Below, one piece after another: positions 5,626-14,095 of a DNA stretch of 47,366 nucleotides. The stretch is taken from contig CAMUAL010000010.1 in assembly GCA_947086925.1 (NCBI GenBank), positions 1 through 47,366 on the forward strand, written 5' to 3'. The notes below the pieces were generated by a model. That model was not told where the DNA came from and searched no databases. It was given only the letters and a program-made list of their open reading frames with translations. Each line of letters opens with the position of its first letter. The first letter of the stretch is position 1. Made by a program: the position numbers and the translations under genes. This DNA comes from an uncultured Clostridia bacterium (lineage in GTDB: Bacteria > Bacillota > Clostridia > Christensenellales > Pumilibacteraceae).

Positions 5626-8037
5626 ATGATGTCGTTTCCTGTATCGGTAAATATGAACAAAGCCGCGGAGATTGCTCATGAGGCGGCGGTAAAATTCAGC
5701 AATCCCGTAGTGGGAACAGAGCATATGCTTTACGGACTCGTAAAAACCGAAGCCAGCTTTGCCGGTCAGCTTCTTTTGCAGGGCGGACTGAAAGCGGATA
5801 TGCTCGAAGAATTGTTTTCCGAGTCCGACCACGTAGCGGGAATAGACCCCGAGTTTACTCCGCGCGTAAAGCAGACTTTTTATTTTGCGCATGAACTCAG
5901 CCAAAAAAACGGCGGCGCATTTGTGGGAACGGAGCATTTTCTGTTTTGCATGTTGCAAGACCCCACATCTTACGCTTATTCGGTAGTAGCGGGCGTAATG
6001 AACGTGAATCAGATTATAGAAAAGCTCAAAGAGGCTATAATCGGCAGAAAAACCGATAACGGCGGAAAAGCGCAGGGCGGCGTAACAAGACTGCCCGCAC
6101 AGCTTGCCGACCTCGGAATAGATTTGACTCAGCGTGCGCGTGAAAACAAAATCGACCCCGTAATAGGGCGCAAAGAAGAAATCGAGCGTATAATACAGAT
6201 TTTGTGTCGCAAAACAAAGAACAATCCCGTGCTTATAGGCGAGCCGGGCGTTGGGAAAAGCGCGGTTGTCGAGGGACTAAGCAAAGCCATTGTAGAAGGC
6301 AACGTACCCGAACTTTTAAAAGACAAAATCGTGTTTGCGCTCGACTTGGGTTCGCTTATGGCGGGCACTAAGTATCGCGGTTCGCTTGAAGAAAAACTTA
6401 AAACGGCAATCGACTTAATCAAGTCGCAACAAAACATAATAGTATTCATAGACGAACTTCACACGCTTGCGCAGGCGGGCAGTAAAGAGGGCGAGGTTTC
6501 GCCTGCGGATATATTAAAGCCGTATTTGGCGCGCGGCGAAATGCAGACGATAGGCGCGACTACTACCGACGAATACCGTAAATTCATTGAAACCGACAAA
6601 GCGTTGGAGCGCAGATTTCAGCCCATAATAGTAGCGCCGCCGAGTGTTGACGATACAATCGAAATTTTGCGCGGAATTCGCGACAATTACGAGGCGTTCC
6701 ACAAGGTGAAGATTACCGACGACGCGCTTATTGCGGCGGCGAAATTGAGCGACCGATATATAATGGACAGATTTTTGCCCGATAAAGCCATCGACTTAAT
6801 CGACGAGGCAATGAGCAAAGCCAAAGTGGGTTGCAACACAGTGCCCGACGGCGTTAAAGAGGCTGAAGAAGAACTCGCGAAAATCGAATCGGAAAAGAAA
6901 GAGGCGTTAAAACACGAGGACTACAAAACGGCAATAGTATTGCGCGACAAAGGCAAGGAACTTCAAGCAAGAATCGAAAAACTGAAATTGGATTGGAGCA
7001 AAAATTCCGAGCGTTGCGACGGCGTGATAGGGCCAGAAGAAATAGCCGAAGTCGTAAGCAAATGGACTAAAATCCCCGTAACCAAACTCACGGAAACGGA
7101 AACACAGCGGCTCGTACATCTCGAAGAAATTCTGCACGAGCGCGTCGTGGGGCAGGAATCGGCTGTAAACAGCGTAGCCAAAGCTATTCGCAGAGCGAGA
7201 GCGGGACTTAAAGATGCAAACCGCCCCATAGGTTCGTTCCTGTTTTTGGGTCCTACGGGCGTGGGTAAAACCGAACTTACAAAGGCTCTCGGCGAAGCTA
7301 TGTTCGACGACGAAAATTCGGTTATAAGGCTCGACATGTCGGAATACATGGAAGCTCATTCCGTAAGTAAACTTATAGGCGCGCCTCCGGGATATGTGGG
7401 TTTTGACGACGGCGGACAGCTCACCGAGCAAGTGCGGCGCAAACCGTATTCGGTTGTGCTTTTCGACGAAATCGAAAAAGCGCATCCCGATGTTTACAAC
7501 GCGCTTTTACAGATACTCGACGACGGCAGACTCACCGACAGTCAGGGCAGAGTGGTAAGCTTTAAAAACACTATAATAATAATGACGAGCAATGCGGGCG
7601 TTTCCGATTTAAAGCAGAACAACCGCAGTTTGGGATTCTCGGCGCAGTCCGCGGAAGCACCCGACGAAAAGCGCACCGAGGAGATTCTCACCGAGGCGTT
7701 AAAACGTCATTTCAAACCCGAATTTATAAACCGTATCGACGTTGTGAGCATATTCCGTCATTTGAGCAAAGAAGATATTCGCAAGATAGCCGACATAATG
7801 CTTAAAAAGGTGGAAAAATCACTGTCGGAACGCGGTATAAATCTTAAACTTACCGAAAACGCTATGAACTTTTTGGTTGAACGCGGATACGACCCCGAGT
7901 ACGGCGCGCGTCCCATGCGCAGAGTAATCGAGCAATATGTAGAGGACAATATTGCCGAAGCTATGTTAGAGGGCAGTATACGCGACAACAGCACCGTTAC
8001 GGTAGACATTGTAAACGGTCAGGTAAAAATCGGCTGA
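5626..8037 (+). CDS. clpC: ATP-dependent Clp protease ATP-binding subunit ClpC
   Basis: Hexameric AAA+ unfoldase that feeds arginine-phosphorylated and other substrates to ClpP. From the ATG after AAGGAGGAG the protein is 803 residues, normal for ClpC; an in-frame upstream start at 5527 lacks a ribosome binding site. Order: double Clp-N repeat (about 1-145), AAA1 with Walker A GEPGVGKSA near 206, middle domain with a UVR-like ALKHEDYKTAIVLRDKGKEL near 425-450, AAA2 with GPTGVGKTE near 542, and a D2-small domain. The short UVR-containing middle domain separates it from ClpB. Last gene of the CtsR operon. Confidence 0.96.
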   Translation: MMSFPVSVNMNKAAEIAHEAAVKFSNPVVGTEHMLYGLVKTEASFAGQLLLQGGLKADMLEELFSESDHVAGIDPEFTPRVKQTFYFAHELSQKNGGAFVGTEHFLFCMLQDPTSYAYSVVAGVMNVNQIIEKLKEAIIGRKTDNGGKAQGGVTRLPAQLADLGIDLTQRARENKIDPVIGRKEEIERIIQILCRKTKNNPVLIGEPGVGKSAVVEGLSKAIVEGNVPELLKDKIVFALDLGSLMAGTKYRGSLEEKLKTAIDLIKSQQNIIVFIDELHTLAQAGSKEGEVSPADILKPYLARGEMQTIGATTTDEYRKFIETDKALERRFQPIIVAPPSVDDTIEILRGIRDNYEAFHKVKITDDALIAAAKLSDRYIMDRFLPDKAIDLIDEAMSKAKVGCNTVPDGVKEAEEELAKIESEKKEALKHEDYKTAIVLRDKGKELQARIEKLKLDWSKNSERCDGVIGPEEIAEVVSKWTKIPVTKLTETETQRLVHLEEILHERVVGQESAVNSVAKAIRRARAGLKDANRPIGSFLFLGPTGVGKTELTKALGEAMFDDENSVIRLDMSEYMEAHSVSKLIGAPPGYVGFDDGGQLTEQVRRKPYSVVLFDEIEKAHPDVYNALLQILDDGRLTDSQGRVVSFKNTIIIMTSNAGVSDLKQNNRSLGFSAQSAEAPDEKRTEEILTEALKRHFKPEFINRIDVVSIFRHLSKEDIRKIADIMLKKVEKSLSERGINLKLTENAMNFLVERGYDPEYGARPMRRVIEQYVEDNIAEAMLEGSIRDNSTVTVDIVNGQVKIG

Positions 8038-8081
8038 ACGGCGGAATTGAAAAAAAGAACGGGTAAAATTCGAAAACCCTA

Positions 8082-8110
8082 TTTACAATAAAAGGAATTT
8101 GTGTTATAAT
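8082..8110 (+). promoter_or_regulatory. Promoter of hpf
   Basis: TTTACA (8082-8087), 17-bp spacer, TATAAT (8105-8110). It lies 45-73 nt before the hpf start codon and gives hpf independence from the clpC operon. No CtsR heptads seen. Confidence 0.75.
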
Positions 8111-8154
8111 ACGGTTAGGATACAAAGGTATTCAACATCTCAGGAGGACAAATT

Positions 8155-8685
8155 ATGAGAATCGAGTTTCTTACCAAAAACTACAACCCCAGCGACAAAC
8201 TCAAAGACTTAATCGACAAAAAGGTGCAACGCCTCGATAAATTCTTTGAGGACGACACCAAAGTAAAAGTTATGCTTAAAAAAGCCAACGACGTCGAAAC
8301 TCTCGAACTTACCATAGTTCTCGATAGCGTGGTAATGCGCGCGGAAGTTGCGGGCGAGAACATGTACGAAAATATAGATTTGGCACTTCCCAAACTCGAA
8401 AAGCAGATAATAAAACACCGCGACAAGCTTGTAAGTCGCTCCAAAAAGGTGCGCATTAAAGATGCGGATATTTCATTTGCTCCGCCCGTTGAAAAAGAGG
8501 ATTACCGCGGCGTAGTGCGCAGTAAAACTTACGAGCTCACTCCCATGACGGTAGAGGATGCAATCGAGGAATTGGAGCTTGTGGGACACAGCTTTTACGT
8601 ATTCAGCAATAAAACGACCAAAAACGTCAACGTACTTTACAAACGAATCGACGGCAATTACGGTCTTATCGAAACGGTACAGTAA
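8155..8685 (+). CDS. hpf: Ribosome hibernation promoting factor, long form
   Basis: Binds the small ribosomal subunit in stationary phase or stress and pairs 70S ribosomes into inactive 100S dimers. The 176-residue protein has the N-terminal S30AE domain (1 to about 100, MRIEFLTKNYNPSDKLKDLI) and the C-terminal dimerisation domain (about 118-175, VVRSKTYELTPMTVEDAIEELELVGHSFYVFSN). Both together define the long form. ATG follows AGGAGGACAAATT. It has its own promoter and a good terminator. Confidence 0.95.
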   Translation: MRIEFLTKNYNPSDKLKDLIDKKVQRLDKFFEDDTKVKVMLKKANDVETLELTIVLDSVVMRAEVAGENMYENIDLALPKLEKQIIKHRDKLVSRSKKVRIKDADISFAPPVEKEDYRGVVRSKTYELTPMTVEDAIEELELVGHSFYVFSNKTTKNVNVLYKRIDGNYGLIETVQ

Positions 8686-8713
8686 AATATTAACCGATAA
8701 TCCGCACAAAAAC

Positions 8714-8746
8714 AAAACGGCACGCTTTAAAACGTGCCGTTTTTTT
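8714..8746. terminator. Bidirectional terminator between hpf and the flavoprotein gene
   Basis: The stem AAAACGGCACG/CGTGCCGTTTT has an 8-nt loop. T-rich tails occur on both strands. It separates two converging genes. Confidence 0.85.
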
Positions 8747-8764
8747 GCGGTATCGTGATTGCCT

Positions 8765-9301
8765 CTATACGTTTTTGCCCATGTTGTAGGCTTGCTCGGG
8801 GAAGTATGTGTTGTTGATTTCTCCCTTGTCGGTTACGCCCGTGCCGCATATTACGCCTTTTAACGATACGCCGTCAAAGCAGTCAATCCAACCTTGAATA
8901 TCTTTGATTGCGCCGTTCATTGCGCTTTTGCTGTCGTCTGCCGCCGTTGCAAGAAGATAAACATCTTTGAATTTGTTTTTGCTCCCGTAAAGCGGATTGA
9001 GTCTGTCGAGAAAAGTTTTAAGCTGTCCGCTTACCGCGTAATAGTATACGGGCGTTGTAAACACAAGTACGTCGGCGTTTCTAAAACTTTCGTAAAGTGC
9101 ATTCATGCCGTCGTTAAGCACGCATTTGTCGTGCGAGTTGCAGTAAAGACAGCCTGTGCAAAACTTCAAATCTATATCGCGCACCGCGATTGTTTTTACT
9201 TCGTTGCCGGCGGAAATTGCGCCGTCGGCAAACTTTTGCGCCAAAATTTCGGAATTGCCGTTTTTTCTCGGAGAGCTTGTTACTATAATTATTTTTTTCA
9301 T
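8765..9301 (-). CDS. Iron-sulfur flavoprotein / NADPH-dependent FMN reductase-like protein
   Basis: Flavodoxin-fold redox protein of 178 residues. The N-terminal FMN phosphate loop is TSSPRKNGNSE (8-18). Four closely spaced cysteines follow (Cys48, 51, 54, 60; CTGCLYCNSHDKC), the compact pattern of the Isf family, which binds a [4Fe-4S] cluster next to FMN. TTPVYYYAVSGQLKTFLDR (81-99) is the typical FMN-binding and dimer segment. It follows the alcohol dehydrogenase gene by 23 nt and is probably cotranscribed. Substrate unknown; it could pass electrons or reduce quinone- or aldehyde-like toxicants. Confidence 0.85.
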   Translation of the reverse strand: MKKIIIVTSSPRKNGNSEILAQKFADGAISAGNEVKTIAVRDIDLKFCTGCLYCNSHDKCVLNDGMNALYESFRNADVLVFTTPVYYYAVSGQLKTFLDRLNPLYGSKNKFKDVYLLATAADDSKSAMNGAIKDIQGWIDCFDGVSLKGVICGTGVTDKGEINNTYFPEQAYNMGKNV

Positions 9302-9324
9302 ATTCCGCTCCGTATATTTTCCCG

Positions 9325-10491
9325 TTAAAAGCTTGCCTGCAATACGGCGCGTATGTCGCTTTCGTTAAATACCTTATAGCCGCCGTCCATAACAAGAGTG
9401 CTTTTTACCATGCCGTCAAGCATTTCTTTTGTTGCGCCGAGTTCGGTTATGTTCATTACAAGTCCGAGTTTGCGCATCCATTTTTCCATGACTTCCAATC
9501 CCTCGTAAGCGATTTGCTTTTCCGTTTTTCCTTCGGGATTTACGTTCCATACGTTCACCGCATAGCGTGCGAATTTGGCTGTTCCGTAAGGCAGAATATA
9601 TTTGTAGTAGGGAATCGAAACCGCGGCAAGAGTCATGCCGTGCGTTGCGTCGGTGTGAGCGGCAACCGCCTGACCGAGCATATGCACCATCCAATCGGTT
9701 GTTTTTCCTTTTGCGACAAGAGTGTTTAACGCCCATGTTGCCGTCCACATGATATTGCTTCTTGCCTCGTAATCGGTGGGATTTTCGGCGGCGATATCCG
9801 CGCTGTGAATAAGCGAACGCAACAGTCCTTCCATAATGTAGTCGCTTGTGTTGTCGTCCGTTCCCGAAAAATACTGTTCGAGTATGTGTGACATAATATC
9901 GTAAATACCAGAAATCATTTGGTATTTCGGCAGAGTAAAGGTAAATTCGGGATTCATAATCGAAAACTTAGGATATACGTTTTCACCGAAAACGTGCCCG
10001 ATTTTCAGCTTTTGTTTGTGATTGGTAATAACCGAACCGCCGTTCATTTCGCTGCCCGTTCCCACCATGGTAAGAACGCACCCCACGGGGATTATCTCGC
10101 AAGAGGGTTCTTCGAAACGTATAAAATATTTGTCCCATGCGTCGTCGTTGCAGTGCACCGAAACCGAAACTGCTTTGGCGTAGTCGCACACAGAACCGCC
10201 GCCTACCGCAAGTATAAGGTCGGCTTTTGCCGCTTTTGCGCGCTCTATGCCTTCGTTGAGTTTTTCGGCGGTGGGGTTTGGCATAACGCCCGCGTCCTCG
10301 TAAATCTTTTTGCCGTTCGCCTTTAAAACGGACACCACATTATCGTAAATGCCGTTTTTCTTAATCGAGCCGCCGCCGTAAACAAGCAATACGTTTTTGC
10401 CGTATTTGGGCAGTTCTTCGTTCAAGCCGTTCAAAGCGTCTTTGCCGAAGTAGAGTTTTGTCGGGTTTGAGTAAATGAAATTTCCTAACAT
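9325..10491 (-). CDS. Iron-containing alcohol dehydrogenase, YqhD/butanol dehydrogenase type
   Basis: NAD(P)H-dependent enzyme interconverting alcohols and aldehydes. It has 388 residues, normal for the family. The cofactor loop GGGS is at 97-100 and the predicted metal ligands are Asp198, His202, His270 and His284. It resembles the YqhD/BdhA branch, which often reduces short-chain or reactive aldehydes with NADPH; cofactor choice is inference. ATG follows AAAGGAG. It is first of a two-gene operon with the flavoprotein, divergent from a LysR regulator that likely controls it. Confidence 0.93.
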   Translation of the reverse strand: MLGNFIYSNPTKLYFGKDALNGLNEELPKYGKNVLLVYGGGSIKKNGIYDNVVSVLKANGKKIYEDAGVMPNPTAEKLNEGIERAKAAKADLILAVGGGSVCDYAKAVSVSVHCNDDAWDKYFIRFEEPSCEIIPVGCVLTMVGTGSEMNGGSVITNHKQKLKIGHVFGENVYPKFSIMNPEFTFTLPKYQMISGIYDIMSHILEQYFSGTDDNTSDYIMEGLLRSLIHSADIAAENPTDYEARSNIMWTATWALNTLVAKGKTTDWMVHMLGQAVAAHTDATHGMTLAAVSIPYYKYILPYGTAKFARYAVNVWNVNPEGKTEKQIAYEGLEVMEKWMRKLGLVMNITELGATKEMLDGMVKSTLVMDGGYKVFNESDIRAVLQASF

Positions 10492-10554
10492 GATTTTACG
10501 CTCCTTTTGATTTTTTTGCGGATTCCCGCCGTTTAAATATCTGTTGACGATGAT

Positions 10555-10583
10555 ATTTTATTTCGGATTCGTCAATATGTCAA
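10555..10583 (-). promoter_or_regulatory. Promoter of the alcohol dehydrogenase operon
   Basis: Minus strand: TTGACA (10578-10583), 17-bp spacer, TAAAAT (10555-10560). It lies 28 nt from the divergent LysR-gene promoter, so one regulator site could influence both. Confidence 0.7.
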
Positions 10584-10610
10584 ATACTTATATTTTATAC
10601 CGTCCCATAA

Positions 10611-10639
10611 TTGACAGGCATACGTAAATAATATATACT
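10611..10639 (+). promoter_or_regulatory. Promoter of the LysR regulator gene
   Basis: TTGACA (10611-10616), 17-bp spacer, TATACT (10634-10639), 33 nt before the start codon. Confidence 0.75.
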
Positions 10640-10672
10640 GTATAAAATAAGTTTAAAGGGCGGGGGTGCGAT

Positions 10673-11548
10673 ATGGAACTGCGCGAATTAAAATACTTTT
10701 TGGCGGTGGCGCGCGAAGAAAGCATTTCGAGAGCGGCGGCAAGTCTGTTTGTAACACAGCCGAATCTCTCGCGGCAAATGCAGAATCTCGAAAAAGAATT
10801 GGGGCAAACGCTGTTTATACGCGGCAACAGGAAAATCATGCTCACCGAGGCGGGGCAACTGCTATGCAAGCGTGCGGAAGAAATAATCGAGCTGTACAAT
10901 CAGACCGAAGCCGAACTTAGCGCGCCGATTGCCGAAGTAAGCGGCGATATTTACATAGGCGGCGGCGAAAGTTATGTAATGGGCATTATAGCAAAGGCGG
11001 CGCATACCGTTCGGTTGGAATATCCTGCCGTAAAGTACCACCTGTTCAGCGGCGACAGCGCGACTGTTTCCGAAAGGCTCGATAAAGGCTTGATTGATTT
11101 CGGAATATTTATCGAACCGTTTGATTTAAGCAGATACGACTATTTGCAACTGCCGCTAACCGATACGTGGGGCGTCCTTATGCGCAAAGACAGTCCGCTT
11201 GCCGAAAAGCAATTCATTACTCCCGAGGATTTGCGGGATAAACCGCTTATACGTTCCCGTCAGTCGCTCGGCAAAAACAAGGTGAGCGATTGGTTCGGAG
11301 TAAGCGCCGACGAATTGAATGTGGTAGCAACGGGAAATCTTCTTTACAATATGTCGCTTCTTGTCGAAGAAGGCTTGGGTTACGCCGTTAGCCTTGATAA
11401 GATTATAAACACGAGCGGCAACTGCAATCTTTGTTTTGTACCGCTGTATCCTAAGCTCGAATCGCATTTGTATATAGCATGGAAGAAAAATCAGGTATTC
11501 CCGAAGTGCGCCGAAATATTTTTGGAGCGACTGCAAGAAAATTTATAA
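10673..11548 (+). CDS. LysR-family transcriptional regulator
   Basis: The 291-residue protein has an N-terminal winged helix-turn-helix (1-60; MELRELKYFLAVAREESISRAAASLFVTQPNLSRQ...). A linker helix follows, then an effector-binding domain of the periplasmic-binding-protein type (about 90-290). ATG follows a GGGGGTG site. It is transcribed away from the alcohol dehydrogenase-flavoprotein pair, the usual LysR layout, so it probably regulates that pair in response to an aldehyde, alcohol or redox signal. The effector cannot be read from sequence. Confidence 0.93.
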   Translation: MELRELKYFLAVAREESISRAAASLFVTQPNLSRQMQNLEKELGQTLFIRGNRKIMLTEAGQLLCKRAEEIIELYNQTEAELSAPIAEVSGDIYIGGGESYVMGIIAKAAHTVRLEYPAVKYHLFSGDSATVSERLDKGLIDFGIFIEPFDLSRYDYLQLPLTDTWGVLMRKDSPLAEKQFITPEDLRDKPLIRSRQSLGKNKVSDWFGVSADELNVVATGNLLYNMSLLVEEGLGYAVSLDKIINTSGNCNLCFVPLYPKLESHLYIAWKKNQVFPKCAEIFLERLQENL

Positions 11549-11666
11549 GCAAAAACTCAAAATATACAAACCGAAATAGGCGTTTATAAATCCGTCAGCG
11601 ATAAAAGAGAGCGACTGTTTTTCCGAATTACTTGCGAAATACGACGTAAAATCTTAGTCGATTTTC

Positions 11667-11695
11667 TTGTGTTATGGCATAAAAAGTAGTATACT
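11667..11695 (+). promoter_or_regulatory. Promoter of pgi
   Basis: TTGTGT (11667-11672), 17-bp spacer, TATACT (11690-11695), leaving a leader of about 60 nt. The -35 box is weak. Confidence 0.55.
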
Positions 11696-11762
11696 TAATG
11701 TAAGTAAATATATAACGGTGCGGCGCGAAACGCGCGCGTGCGCCTAAGGAGTGAAATCATAT

Positions 11763-13154
11763 ATGAAACTTCGTTTCGACTACAACAACATGATGCAGGA
11801 TTCAATCGGCAAAGAGGGCATAAAGCCCGCCGCATTGGCAAAGAATGCCGCCTTAATATCCGCCGCTCGGGAAACGGTTCTCGATAACCGCGGCAAGGGT
11901 TGGCAGGAATGGTGCGATTTGCCGTTTGCTCCCGCCGAGGAAATCGACGAACTTATAAGCTATTGCGGCAACATAGGCAAGCAAGCCGAAAGCTTTGTTG
12001 TTCTCGGCATAGGCGGCAGTGCGCTCGGTCCGCTCAGCGTTGCAAGCTCGCTCATACATTTGCATCATAACGAGCTCAGCCGCGAAAAGCGCAAAGCACC
12101 CAAACTCTATGTCGAAGATAACGTCGACCCCGAACGTATGGCAAGCTTGCTCGACGTGCTCGACCTTAAAACCTCGTACTTTAACGTAATCACAAAAAGC
12201 GGCGAAACGAGCGAAACGCTCAGTCAGTTCCTTATACTTTATTCCGCGCTCAAAAAAGAGCTCGGAGTGCAAGAGGCGAAAAAGCATATAATAGTAACCA
12301 CAACGATAGGCAAAGGCACGCTTTACGACGTAGCGGTTTCCGAAGGATTCAAAATATACGGAGTGGGCAAAGGCGTAGGCGGCAGATTCTCGGTTTTAAG
12401 TCCCGTAGGGCTTGTAACCTTTGCCGTGCTCGGACTCGACGTTAAAGCCATGCTTGCGGGCGCGGCGGCGGCGGCAAAGAGCGCGGAAGAATCCGACGTA
12501 ACAAAAAACCCCGCACTGCTTACCGCGTTTTTGCAGGTAGAGGCAATGAAAGCGGGTAAAAACATAAGCGTGCTTATGCCGTATGCCGACAGTCTTAAAT
12601 ACATGGCGGACTTTTATTGTCAGCTTTGGGCGGAGAGTCTCGGAAAAGCGGTAGACAACAACGGCAAAACGGTAAATGTGGGGCAAACCCCCGCAAAATC
12701 GCTCGGAGTTACCGATCAGCACAGTCAGGTTCAGCTTTACACCGAAGGACCCTACGACAAAGTTGTAACTTTTTTGGCGGTAGACGATTATCGCACCACC
12801 GTGGTTATTGCCGACGATAAAGACGTAAACGCATGCGACTTTTTAAAGGGTCATACGCTTAACGAGCTAATAAACGCCGAGCGCAAAGCTACCGAGTTCG
12901 CGCTTAAAAAGGCAAATCGCATGAATTACACCATATATCTTCCTTCTGTTTCCGAAGAAACGGTCGGGGAGTTGCTTATGTACTTTATGTATCAGACGGC
13001 ATTTGCGGGAGCAATGCTCAACATAGATACGTTTAATCAACCGGGCGTCGAAGAAGGCAAAAAAGCTACGTTTGCAATGCTCGGGCGTAGCGGTTACGAG
13101 GCAAAGCTTGCCGAAGTAAACGCCGCTGTACACAAAAAAGAGTATATAATATAA
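11763..13154 (+). CDS. pgi: Glucose-6-phosphate isomerase
   Basis: Interconverts glucose 6-phosphate and fructose 6-phosphate in glycolysis. From the ATG at 11763 it is 463 residues and begins MKLRFDYNN, like Bacillus-type Pgi. A GTG four codons upstream overlaps the AAGGAG site (11746-11751) and so is not the start. Substrate-binding segments include VLGIGGSALGP, TKSGETSET and VGKGVGGRFSVLS near the first half, and DQHSQVQLYTEGP further on. It has its own promoter and no clear terminator. Part of a run of carbohydrate genes with pgk. Confidence 0.96.
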   Translation: MKLRFDYNNMMQDSIGKEGIKPAALAKNAALISAARETVLDNRGKGWQEWCDLPFAPAEEIDELISYCGNIGKQAESFVVLGIGGSALGPLSVASSLIHLHHNELSREKRKAPKLYVEDNVDPERMASLLDVLDLKTSYFNVITKSGETSETLSQFLILYSALKKELGVQEAKKHIIVTTTIGKGTLYDVAVSEGFKIYGVGKGVGGRFSVLSPVGLVTFAVLGLDVKAMLAGAAAAAKSAEESDVTKNPALLTAFLQVEAMKAGKNISVLMPYADSLKYMADFYCQLWAESLGKAVDNNGKTVNVGQTPAKSLGVTDQHSQVQLYTEGPYDKVVTFLAVDDYRTTVVIADDKDVNACDFLKGHTLNELINAERKATEFALKKANRMNYTIYLPSVSEETVGELLMYFMYQTAFAGAMLNIDTFNQPGVEEGKKATFAMLGRSGYEAKLAEVNAAVHKKEYII

Positions 13155-13198
13155 ATAAAATGTAAACACACGGCAAGGCGGCAGGAGGAGCAAAACAG

Positions 13199-13227
13199 TT
13201 GCATATCTTGTCGCTTTGTGATATACT
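13199..13227 (+). promoter_or_regulatory. Promoter of the isomerase-pgk operon
   Basis: TTGCAT (13199-13204), 17-bp spacer, TATACT (13222-13227), 56 nt before the next start codon. Confidence 0.6.
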
Positions 13228-13283
13228 AACCGCGAACGGAAAACCATATCAATAAATATAACAACGCATGTGAGGGTTTCAGT

Positions 13284-14081
13284 ATGAGATTGGGAATTTC
13301 CACCGCATCGTTTTTCAATCGGGTTCAAACCGAATCGACGTTTGACATTTTGCGTCAGATGCGCGTTGATACGACCGAAGTTTTTTTAAACACCTATTCC
13401 GAATACGAAAAACCGTTTATCGATGCTCTTATACCGCGTAAGGGGAGTTTGTGCGTTCATTCCGTACATTGCCTGGGTACGCAGTTCGAGCCGCAATTAT
13501 TCAGTTCGGGCGCAAGAGTTCGTGCAGACGCCGAAACGCTTTTCCGCAAAGTGTGTTACGCAACGTATATGCTCGGTGCAAAATTCTACACCTTCCACGG
13601 ACCCGTAATGCTTAAAAAGCGCGAATATACGTTCGATTACGTCAAGCTCGGCAACCGATTGAATCAGCTTATCGATATAGCGCAGAGTTACGGAGTAAAT
13701 ATAAGCTACGAAAACGTGCATTGGACTTACGCGCGCGACCCCGAATATTTCAAACAGATATTAAAGCAATGTCCGCGTCTGTACACAACGCTCGACGTAA
13801 AACAGGCGGTGCAGGCGGGGCACGACCCCGTAAAATTCATTGACGCAATGGGCAACAGAATATCCACCGTGCATTTGTGCGACGTAGATAAAAACGGTGA
13901 AACCGCTGTGCCGGGGCAAGGCAAAATCAATTTCGAAAAGTTTTTTCGCGAGCTTGAAAAGCGCAATATAAACGTAAACATGCTTATCGAGGTGTATTCG
14001 CGCGATTATAAAGACTTAAACGAATTAAAACAATGCTATAATTTCATGCTCGAAACGCTTATGAAAGTAAAAAACATATAA
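13284..14081 (+). CDS. Sugar phosphate isomerase/epimerase family protein (xylose isomerase-like TIM barrel)
   Basis: The 265-residue TIM-barrel protein resembles the AP-endonuclease-2/xylose isomerase superfamily. Likely metal ligands at the barrel mouth are Glu143 (YENVHW), Asp171 (TTLDVKQA), His197 (VHLCD) and Glu236 (LIEVYS), with His180 nearby. Members include sugar epimerases, inosose dehydratases and endonuclease IV; the substrate cannot be chosen from sequence. It lies 14 nt before pgk and is probably cotranscribed. The ATG has a weak GAGGG site. Confidence 0.8.
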   Translation: MRLGISTASFFNRVQTESTFDILRQMRVDTTEVFLNTYSEYEKPFIDALIPRKGSLCVHSVHCLGTQFEPQLFSSGARVRADAETLFRKVCYATYMLGAKFYTFHGPVMLKKREYTFDYVKLGNRLNQLIDIAQSYGVNISYENVHWTYARDPEYFKQILKQCPRLYTTLDVKQAVQAGHDPVKFIDAMGNRISTVHLCDVDKNGETAVPGQGKINFEKFFRELEKRNINVNMLIEVYSRDYKDLNELKQCYNFMLETLMKVKNI

Positions 14082-14095
14082 TAAGGAGATAAAAA

